Shown: in pieces, positions 1-5,437 of the stretch
How the letters are laid out: each line of letters starts with the position of its first letter
Position numbering within the stretch: position 1 is the first letter of the stretch
NCBI GenBank assembly: GCA_005878685.1
Contig: VBLN01000183.1
Location: 16,607 to 22,043, forward strand
Length of the DNA: 5,437 nucleotides
DNA from: Deltaproteobacteria bacterium
GTDB taxonomy: Bacteria > Desulfobacterota > Binatia > UBA9968
Direction of reading: 5' to 3'
Notes under the pieces: model-generated
Seen by the model: only the letters and a program-made list of their open reading frames with translations
Database searches by the model: none
Told to the model about the DNA's origin: nothing
Translations under genes and position numbers: made by a program

Positions 1-404
1 GCCAAGACAGAGATCCGGGCAACCAAGAACGGCTCCGTCTGTATGTAGTCGAGAATCTTAAAGCGTTTGCGGCCCCGAACTAGCAGCTGCAATTGGCCAT
101 CGTTTGAGGTCACTAAGCGCAAGATGTCGGCGATGGTACCGATTTGATGCAGATCCTGGGATTTGGGGAGCTCTATCTTCGAGTCTTTCTGGGCAACAAT
201 TCCAATGGGAGTTTCTTTACGGACCGCCTCCTGAATCGCCTGAGCGCTCCCGGGTCGGCCGATCGTGAGCGGCGCGACCGTAGCAGGAAAGAGAACAGTA
301 TTGCGCAACGGAAGTATAACTAACGCATCCGGTAAGGCGCGTGGCTTTGACGACTGGTTGTCTTCCTCCTTGGGAGATGTTTGACTCATCGTCTCTTCAC
401 TCAT
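1..404 (-). CDS. lon: Lon protease, N-terminal substrate-binding domain (partial, 3' end beyond window)
   Basis: ATP-dependent serine protease of the cytoplasm that degrades misfolded and some regulatory proteins. Only the first 134 residues lie in the window, so the AAA+ and Ser-Lys protease domains cannot be seen. After a polar, poorly conserved leader of about 25 residues, the translation enters the typical Lon N-terminal (LAN/PUA-like) domain: LVILPLRNTVLFP at about residues 28-40, then a PLTIGR segment, an IGIVAQKD strand, an IGTIADIL motif and a LLVRGRKRFKI segment. These follow the family order closely. The start is the ATG at 404-402, which overlaps the stop of the upstream hsp20 (TGATG). 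A second in-frame ATG lies at 389-387 (Met6). Neither has a strong Shine-Dalgarno sequence at normal distance, so translation is probably coupled to hsp20. Transcription is inferred to start in the divergent promoter at 836-864. Family assignment is firm; the exact start is less sure. Confidence 0.95.
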   Translation of the reverse strand, partial: MSEETMSQTSPKEEDNQSSKPRALPDALVILPLRNTVLFPATVAPLTIGRPGSAQAIQEAVRKETPIGIVAQKDSKIELPKSQDLHQIGTIADILRLVTSNDGQLQLLVRGRKRFKILDYIQTEPFLVARISVL

Positions 405-793
405 CACAGTTTTTTTAGGTGGACGAATATCAATCCTTTTTCCTGGTGGCTCCCCGCCAAGCTAAGTGATAAATCCAGCGGCAGCTCTACTCGCCGTTCA
501 AACCGGCCAAACGGAATTTCCAATACGCGGACCTCACCATGAATACAGCACTCTAAGGGCGGACGGCGACCGGCGATAACTAAACTAGCGCCTTCCAGAC
601 GTAACTCCACTTCATCGGCACCTGGTACGGCGCAGACCACCCACACCGCGTCCGCGGTTTCTACTATATTCACCGGCGGCACCCACGAACCAGTATGACC
701 AAGCGACAACACATTCCTGTGAACCCGTTCTGCGTGTTCAAATAAGTCGCGGGCGCGCTGCCAGATCCAAAGCTCCCAAAGGTCCGGAGGCAT
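404..793 (-). CDS. Small heat-shock protein (Hsp20/alpha-crystallin), first gene of an hsp20-lon operon
   Basis: A 129-residue ATP-independent holdase candidate. An N-terminal arm rich in Trp and aromatic residues (about 1-36; WELWIWQRARDLFEHAE) precedes an alpha-crystallin domain running from the WVPPVNIVET strand (about 37-46) through VVCAVPGADEVELRLEG and IPFGRFERRVELPLDL to the KGLIFVHLKK strand at the end. The protein stops right after the last beta strand, so the C-terminal extension with the I-x-I/V motif that normally docks dimers into large oligomers is absent. Start ATG is at 793-791, with a modest AGGA about 8 nt upstream. The stop TGA (406-404) overlaps the lon ATG by one base, and an A7 run lies four codons before the stop. 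The pairing suggests a holdase produced together with the protease that removes unrefoldable clients; that is inference. It is clearly diverged from the Hsp20 encoded at 948-1394. Family call is firm. Confidence 0.92.
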   Translation of the reverse strand: MPPDLWELWIWQRARDLFEHAERVHRNVLSLGHTGSWVPPVNIVETADAVWVVCAVPGADEVELRLEGASLVIAGRRPPLECCIHGEVRVLEIPFGRFERRVELPLDLSLSLAGSHQEKGLIFVHLKKL

Positions 794-835
794 AATTATC
801 GTCCTAGATAACTCGGGTCTACGGCCATACTAAAC

Positions 836-864
836 AACCTAGGCTCGGATAGGAGGTCTGTCAA
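836..864 (-). promoter_or_regulatory. Predicted promoter of the hsp20-lon operon
   Basis: On the minus strand, TTGACA (864-859) is followed by a 17-nt spacer and TAGGTT (841-836). The -35 is a perfect sigma-70 box and the -10 is weak (T, A and final T match). The predicted start near 829 would give a leader of about 36 nt before the ATG at 793. The -35 lies inside the left arm of the inverted repeat at 859-884. CTTGAC also resembles the -35 of heat-shock sigma factors, but no CCCCAT-type -10 is present. Confidence 0.55.
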
Positions 865-884
865 GATAGCCGACCATCTTGACA
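859..884. promoter_or_regulatory. Perfect inverted repeat between divergent hsp20 genes; candidate operator
   Basis: TGTCAAGAT, 8 nt, ATCTTGACA: two perfect 9-bp arms. Each arm contains an outward-facing TTGACA -35 box, so both divergent promoters start from one palindrome. Arm length and spacing resemble CIRCE (9-N9-9), but the sequence does not match CIRCE (TTAGCACTC), and the arms do not match HAIR, which has CTTGAGT in the left arm. Part of the symmetry is explained by two back-to-back -35 boxes; the extra ATC on each side is not. A repressor site is an inference. Confidence 0.5.
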
Positions 885-907
885 TGACCCGAAGCCGTGC
901 TTAGCTT
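879..907 (+). promoter_or_regulatory. Predicted promoter of the plus-strand hsp20
   Basis: TTGACA (879-884), a 17-nt spacer and TAGCTT (902-907). The geometry mirrors the opposing hsp20-lon promoter exactly: same -35, same spacer length and a similar TAGsTT -10. The predicted start near 914 would leave a leader of about 34 nt that contains the ribosome-binding site AAAGGAGGG (932-940), 7 nt before the ATG at 948. Confidence 0.55.
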
Positions 908-947
908 TCTTGTAGATTGATTATAACCATGAAAGGAGGGTAAATTT

Positions 948-1394
948 ATGGAACTCGTGAATTGGGAACCCTTTGGAACGCTAAATAGGGTTCAGACTCG
1001 CATCAACGACCTCTTTGAGGACACTTTCGGACGACCCAAAGCCCTAAACACGGCTACTGGCGGGGTTTGGTATCCTCCCGTGGATATCATCGAGAGCAAG
1101 GACTCCTATTTAATCCGCGCCGAGGTTCCGGGCATGAAAAAAGAAGACTTCAACCTGGAGCTCAAGGACGGCGTCCTTACGCTCAGTGGCGAACGGAAGG
1201 TTGAAGAGACCACCAATGAGGTCGAATATCATCGGTCGGAGCGGCTTGCAGGCAGATTTTTCCGTTCCTTCTATCTTCCTCAGGCGGTTCAACATGAGGG
1301 GATCAAAGCCACATATAGGGACGGAATCCTAGATGTCTACGTTCCAAAGGCCGAAGAGGCTAAGCCCAAGCAGATCCCTGTAAGCGTCAACTAA
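948..1394 (+). CDS. Small heat-shock protein (Hsp20/alpha-crystallin family), canonical type
   Basis: A 148-residue cytoplasmic holdase that binds unfolding proteins without ATP and keeps them refoldable. The N-terminal arm (about 1-40; WEPFGTLNRVQTRINDLFEDTF) is typical of class A bacterial sHsps. The alpha-crystallin domain (about 42-133) contains PPVDIIESKDSYLIRAEVPGMKKEDF, then a YHRSER-LAGRFFRSFYLP segment and the signature A-x3-D-G-I-L at 121-128. The C-terminal extension carries I143-P144-V145, the I-x-V motif used for oligomer assembly. A very strong Shine-Dalgarno (AAAGGAGGG, 932-940) lies 7 nt before the ATG and fixes the start. The gene is monocistronic: it has its own promoter in the divergent region and ends at a terminator (1417-1453). 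All expected landmarks are present, in contrast to the tail-less Hsp20 at 404-793. Confidence 0.96.
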   Translation: MELVNWEPFGTLNRVQTRINDLFEDTFGRPKALNTATGGVWYPPVDIIESKDSYLIRAEVPGMKKEDFNLELKDGVLTLSGERKVEETTNEVEYHRSERLAGRFFRSFYLPQAVQHEGIKATYRDGILDVYVPKAEEAKPKQIPVSVN

Positions 1395-1416
1395 CGGGGG
1401 ACTAACCGTGTAAGCG

Positions 1417-1453
1417 AAAAAAAGGGGGGGGCCATTCATCTCCCCCTTTTTTT
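1417..1453. terminator. Bidirectional rho-independent terminator
   Basis: A7-G8, a short loop, then TCTC5-T7. The arms pair as A7:T7 and G5:C5, with three further G:C/G:U pairs toward the loop. Because A7 and T7 flank the GC stem, it can terminate RNA from both sides: hsp20 (stop at 1394) on the plus strand, and the binding-protein gene (stop at 1466) on the minus strand. Confidence 0.88.
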
Positions 1454-1465
1454 ATGCGATCGACC

Positions 1466-2416
1466 TCACTGGGGAAAGCTCGATCGGCGCCTGCCTTCTA
1501 ACTCCTCTTTGACCTCTTTGACGAGCCTGAGATTAAGAACCCGCTCCGGAGCAATCTCGTCCTTTATTTTAAGAGGAGCTTTCACGTCATACTCGAGCAA
1601 ATTTTTTAGCCCCTGCTGAGAGGGAAGTCCGGGAACACCGTCAGGCAAAGCCCGAACAAAACGGCGAATCGCCTCCACCAGCATCGGTTGGCTCATATTG
1701 AGCAGGGGAAGTTTTCTTTTAGCTATCTCGGCAGCCTCTTCCGGTCTTTCGCGGATGAACATCAGCGCCCTGATCATGGCCCTGAGCCACCTTTTGATCT
1801 CGCCGGGTTTTTCAGCAATCTTCTTATCCGTTGCCAGAAAGCCCTGGAATGGGTAAGGAAACAAGTCGCCGATAAAAACCAGCGTATGAAAACCCTCTCT
1901 TTCGCCGAGCAGCGCTTCATCTCCGTTGACGACCGCTGCGTGGACCGCTCCTGACTTGAGCGCCAGAAAGGTCGAGGCGGCGGTCCTGGAAGGCATCGCC
2001 ACCCGAGTCACATCACGCCCAGATAGTCCTTCCCGTTCGATCACCATAGTGATTAACGTCAGCTCCGAGATCTTAAGCACATCTTGAGCGGTCAACAGAT
2101 ACCAGGTAATCTTCTCCGTCTGAAACATGATCGCCTTGATGGGAATGCCTCTCACCGCCGCCCGCATGCCGCTGCCGCCGGCGCCACTGTAATCTACCTC
2201 GCCGCTGACGAGCGCCGCGATCGCAGTGCTCCCCGGGATGATGATGGTCTCGTTTTCGAGACTTTCGTCGCGGAAGAATCCCTTCGCCTCTGCGACTGGC
2301 AGGGAGAGATAGTTCAGCGTCGCGCGTGGCGTCACGGTTCTCACCTTCTCGGCCGAGACGCTTGCGGCCAGAAGGCCCACGATTGCAAAGACGAACAGCG
2401 GTGTGGTCATGTTCAC
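1466..2416 (-). CDS. ABC transporter substrate-binding protein, NMT1/SsuA-like, with probable internal deletion
   Basis: A 316-residue predicted periplasmic solute-binding protein of the type-2 fold family that serves nitrate/taurine/sulfonate/pyrimidine-precursor ABC importers; its ligand cannot be read from sequence. A Sec signal peptide occupies 1-22 (hydrophobic core LFVFAIVGLLAASVSA; cleavage probably after VSA, before EK). Family landmarks follow: LNYLSLPVAEAKGFFRDE, IPGSTAIAALVSGEVDYSGAGGSGMRAAVRGIPIKAIMF, then STFLALKSGAVHAAVV and FQGFLATDKKIAEKP. Between SEL (about 117-119) and EREGL (about 127-131) the usual 'DLKGKxVGV..G' strand is missing, roughly 15 residues, with the frame kept. 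The furthest start is GTG at 2416-2414, just after an in-frame TAG; ATG at 2410-2408 (two codons in), with AGGTG just upstream, is an equally good or better start. No permease or ATPase gene is adjacent, so it is an orphan here. Family call is good; whether it still binds ligand is doubtful. Confidence 0.85.
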   Translation of the reverse strand: MNMTTPLFVFAIVGLLAASVSAEKVRTVTPRATLNYLSLPVAEAKGFFRDESLENETIIIPGSTAIAALVSGEVDYSGAGGSGMRAAVRGIPIKAIMFQTEKITWYLLTAQDVLKISELTLITMVIEREGLSGRDVTRVAMPSRTAASTFLALKSGAVHAAVVNGDEALLGEREGFHTLVFIGDLFPYPFQGFLATDKKIAEKPGEIKRWLRAMIRALMFIRERPEEAAEIAKRKLPLLNMSQPMLVEAIRRFVRALPDGVPGLPSQQGLKNLLEYDVKAPLKIKDEIAPERVLNLRLVKEVKEELEGRRRSSFPQ

Positions 2417-2597
2417 CTACCGAGTTCCCAGCGAATCCCTCCGAGCAGCCGGAAGCCAACCAACAAATTGAAACCCTCTTATCTTACGGCGAAGAAAATG
2501 TCTATCACCGCATTCAGTATGCCTGACGTTGAAATAACAGTAGGCTAACGGAGAGTGACTTTAACCTAAGTCGAGCTCGATTCAACTTCGGGGGCAA
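2417..2597. other. Intergenic stretch upstream of the binding-protein gene
   Basis: I see no gene here. On the minus strand a weak promoter candidate is TTGAAT (2585-2580), a 16-nt spacer and TAAAGT (2563-2558), which would leave a leader of about 140 nt before the binding-protein start. A 10-bp palindrome TCGAGCTCGA (2571-2580) falls in the spacer and touches the -35. Both are weak calls from inspection alone. Confidence 0.3.
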
Positions 2598-2634
2598 AAC
2601 AAAAAAGGGGGCCTTGCGGGCCCCCTTTTTTGTT
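2598..2634. terminator. Strong rho-independent terminator of groESL (bidirectional form)
   Basis: AACA6G5CC (2598-2613), a 5-nt loop and GGC5T6GTT (2619-2634) form a perfect 16-bp stem with a GC core and A/T flanks. It begins 18 nt past the groEL stop in the direction of transcription. The minus-strand transcript ends in a U-rich tract, and the mirror arrangement would also work on the plus strand. It separates groESL from the binding-protein gene. Confidence 0.92.
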
Positions 2635-2652
2635 CGACTGTTGCTGTCCGAC

Positions 2653-4574
<1,922 letters not shown>

Positions 4575-4610
4575 AAAACCTCCTTGAATAAAACGTAGTT
4601 TACTGAATCA

Positions 4611-4634
4611 CTACAGAAGGATAGCGAGTGCAAA
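4611..4634 (-). promoter_or_regulatory. Degenerate CIRCE-like element (one good half site)
   Basis: On the minus strand, TTTGCACTC (4634-4626) matches 8 of 9 bases of the CIRCE left arm TTAGCACTC and overlaps the end of the -10, where HrcA sites often sit. The right arm is poor: at the canonical 9-nt spacing nothing matches. A weak partial match (AGTG) appears only when the spacer is stretched to about 12 nt (around 4611-4614). It may be a relict or chance half site; no hrcA gene is in the window. Confidence 0.3.
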
Positions 4635-4660
4635 TTTAATCCTGCTTCTTCAAACGTCAA
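4633..4660 (-). promoter_or_regulatory. Predicted groESL promoter
   Basis: On the minus strand, TTGACG (4660-4655) is followed by a 16-nt spacer and TAAATT (4638-4633), a good sigma-70-like pair. The -35 is preceded by a run of C (C6 in total, reading CCCTTGAC), reminiscent of the C-rich upstream part of heat-shock sigma-32 -35 elements. No CCCCAT-type -10 follows, so sigma-70 is the simpler reading. The start would be near 4626, with a leader of about 50 nt. Confidence 0.6.
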
Positions 4661-4686
4661 GGGGGGATTTAAAATTAACCGCCTCT

Positions 4687-5067
4687 TTATTGCTTCGGAG
4701 GCTTATAGGGCGGTGTAGCAAGGCTTCGGATATAGGCGACGACGTCACGGATCTGGTTTTCTTTAAGCTGCCCGCCCCAGCCTGGCATCATAGGCGATTT
4801 TTGTACCGCAGCACCCCCCTTTGAAATAATATCAAACAGGAACTGATCGGACTGTTTATTCATCACTTCGCCATTCGTATGGTCGGCAGGCTTGACAGCC
4901 ATAGAGCCAGCCGCAAGCCCATCGCCCTTACCCGATTCCCCATGACAAGCCGCACAATAGGTAAGGTAAATCTTCTTCCCTTCGGCCTTATCTTGGGCAG
5001 AGACAAGCTCAACTGAAAAAGCCGCAATCACCGCCGACACAACTAAAAAAACGAGGTTTTTTGCCAT
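4687..5067 (-). CDS. Periplasmic class I c-type cytochrome, monohaem
   Basis: A 126-residue precursor of a small electron carrier exported to the periplasm. The Sec signal peptide spans 1-24 (MAKN then a hydrophobic run to LVSA, cleavage before QDKAEGKK). The mature part is a single cytochrome c domain. The haem-binding motif is C38-A-A-C41-H42 in TYCAACHGESGKGDG; His42 is the proximal ligand. The likely distal ligand is Met94 (possibly Met93) in SPMMPGWGGQL. The C-terminal helix IRDVVAYIRSL (about 106-116) is typical and is followed by a Pro/Lys-rich end. AGGAGG lies 4 nt before the ATG and sets the start. The gene is on the same strand as groES, 112 bp upstream, with no terminator visible between them, so read-through into groESL is possible. 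It diverges from the GST gene. Its redox partner cannot be told from this context. Confidence 0.94.
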   Translation of the reverse strand: MAKNLVFLVVSAVIAAFSVELVSAQDKAEGKKIYLTYCAACHGESGKGDGLAAGSMAVKPADHTNGEVMNKQSDQFLFDIISKGGAAVQKSPMMPGWGGQLKENQIRDVVAYIRSLATPPYKPPKQ

Positions 5068-5206
5068 GGTCCCTCCTGAGTTGCCGAATTCTTAGCTCTT
5101 TTCCTTATCAAATAATAAATGATAGGACAAAAAGGAAGAAGCGAGACCAAGCCTACACTTTTCCAGCAAAGGATGATATTGATCCAAAAAAACTTAGGAG
5201 GTCCCA
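5068..5206. other. Divergent intergenic region between cytochrome c and GST genes
   Basis: This AT-rich stretch must hold the starts of both flanking genes, but I cannot fix a convincing -35/-10 pair on either strand. Visible elements are the cytochrome Shine-Dalgarno AGGAGG (5077-5072, minus), the GST Shine-Dalgarno TTAGGAGG (5194-5201, plus, 5 nt before the ATG) and a short inverted repeat TATCA-N9-TGATA (5106-5124) in the most AT-rich part. Confidence 0.4.
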
Positions 5207-5437
5207 ATGGCAGGCAAGGCAATCAAGATTTGGGGCAGAAGAGATTCCTCGAACGTTCAAAAGGTTCTATGGTGTTGCGACGAGCTCGGCATCGCCTTTG
5301 AGCGAGTCGACATTGGCGGCCGCTTCGGAGGAAACAAGGAGAAACCTTATCTCGACCTGAATCCGAACGGGCTCGTGCCGACCATCGAAGACGGCAGCTT
5401 CGTTCTATGGGAATCGAACAGCATCATGCGCTACCTC
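5207..5437 (+). CDS. Glutathione S-transferase, N-terminal thioredoxin-like domain (partial, 3' end beyond window)
   Basis: The first 77 residues of a cytosolic-type GST, an enzyme family that joins glutathione to electrophiles or uses it in reductive steps. The thioredoxin-fold half is clear: strand [17 protein letters not shown] (6-22), with Ser14/Ser15 and Asn16 where the catalytic Ser of bacterial Ser-type GSTs lies; then [20 protein letters not shown] with the conserved cis-Pro58 that contacts glutathione, and [10 protein letters not shown] with the Glu69-Ser70 pair that holds its gamma-glutamyl group. The all-alpha C-terminal domain that decides the second substrate is outside the window. 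The ATG at 5207 is preceded by TTAGGAGG at 5 nt, an excellent ribosome-binding site. The family is firm; subclass and substrate are unknown. A stress or detoxification role fits the neighbourhood but is not shown by it. Confidence 0.93.
   Translation, partial: MAGKAIKIWGRRDSSNVQKVLWCCDELGIAFERVDIGGRFGGNKEKPYLDLNPNGLVPTIEDGSFVLWESNSIMRYL

Noticed and set aside
859..884. CIRCE or HAIR identity for the divergent palindrome
   Set aside because: Arm length resembles CIRCE, but the bases (TGTCAAGAT/ATCTTGACA) do not match TTAGCACTC/GAGTGCTAA, and HAIR has CTTGAGT as the left arm, the opposite orientation.
904..940. RNA thermometer pairing CTTTC (905-909) with GAAAG (931-935) before hsp20
   Set aside because: With the predicted -10 at 902-907 the CTTTC stretch would not be in the transcript, and the pairing is only five bases.
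929..943. Four-codon mini-ORF (ATG AAA GGA GGG TAA) covering the hsp20 ribosome-binding site
   Set aside because: It has no Shine-Dalgarno of its own and is explained by the AAAGGAGGG site itself; a regulatory leader peptide cannot be supported.
2084..2548. 154-residue plus-strand frame opposite the binding-protein gene
   Set aside because: The translation is Arg/His-rich with no recognisable domain and covers the signal-peptide region of a real minus-strand gene; no ribosome-binding site was seen.
5106..5124. TATCA-N9-TGATA inverted repeat as an operator
   Set aside because: The arms are only 5 bp in very AT-rich DNA and match no known site; chance is likely. An FNR-type TTGAT-N4-ATCAA site was looked for nearby and not found.
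5061..5360. Plus-strand frame overlapping the GST start
   Set aside because: It overlaps the true GST frame, which has a perfect ribosome-binding site and clear motifs; the overlapping translation resembles nothing.

Overview
The window looks like chromosomal DNA of a diderm (Gram-negative type) respiratory bacterium. Two proteins carry Sec signal peptides, one is a periplasmic-type c cytochrome, and one is a solute-binding protein of a family that is periplasmic in diderms. Shine-Dalgarno sites are strong (GGAGG type) before most genes. The GroEL, the Hsp20-Lon pairing and the NMT1-type binding protein are compatible with an environmental lineage such as NC10/Methylomirabilota, Desulfobacterota or Nitrospirota. 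That placement is only an impression from protein style and was not tested.

Layout, left to right: (a) 1-404, minus strand, the N-terminal part of Lon protease, running off the left edge; (b) 404-793, minus, a small heat-shock protein whose stop codon overlaps the Lon start (TGATG); (c) 794-947, a compact divergent promoter built around a perfect 9-bp inverted repeat whose arms each contain a TTGACA box; (d) 948-1394, plus, a second and more canonical Hsp20; (e) 1417-1453, a bidirectional terminator; (f) 1466-2416, minus, an orphan NMT1/SsuA-like ABC substrate-binding protein that seems to lack about 15 internal residues; (g) 2598-2634, a strong terminator closing the chaperonin operon; (h) 2653-4574, minus, groES-groEL with an upstream promoter and a degenerate CIRCE-like half site; (i) 4687-5067, minus, a secreted monohaem cytochrome c; (j) 5207 to the right edge, plus, the N-terminal domain of a glutathione S-transferase.

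The theme is protein quality control. Five of the nine genes (lon, two hsp20, groES, groEL) form a holdase / foldase / protease set: small Hsps hold unfolded protein, GroESL refolds it and Lon degrades what cannot be saved. The binding protein, cytochrome and GST are neighbours with no evident mechanistic link, although a GST would fit a general stress setting.

I found no clear evidence of a wholly new system. The observations most worth checking are the symmetric hsp20/hsp20-lon promoter, the A7 tract at the hsp20-lon junction (a -1 slip there would enter the lon frame), the internal gap in the binding protein, and the GroEL tail without GGM repeats. No mobile element, CRISPR array, tRNA or rRNA was seen.
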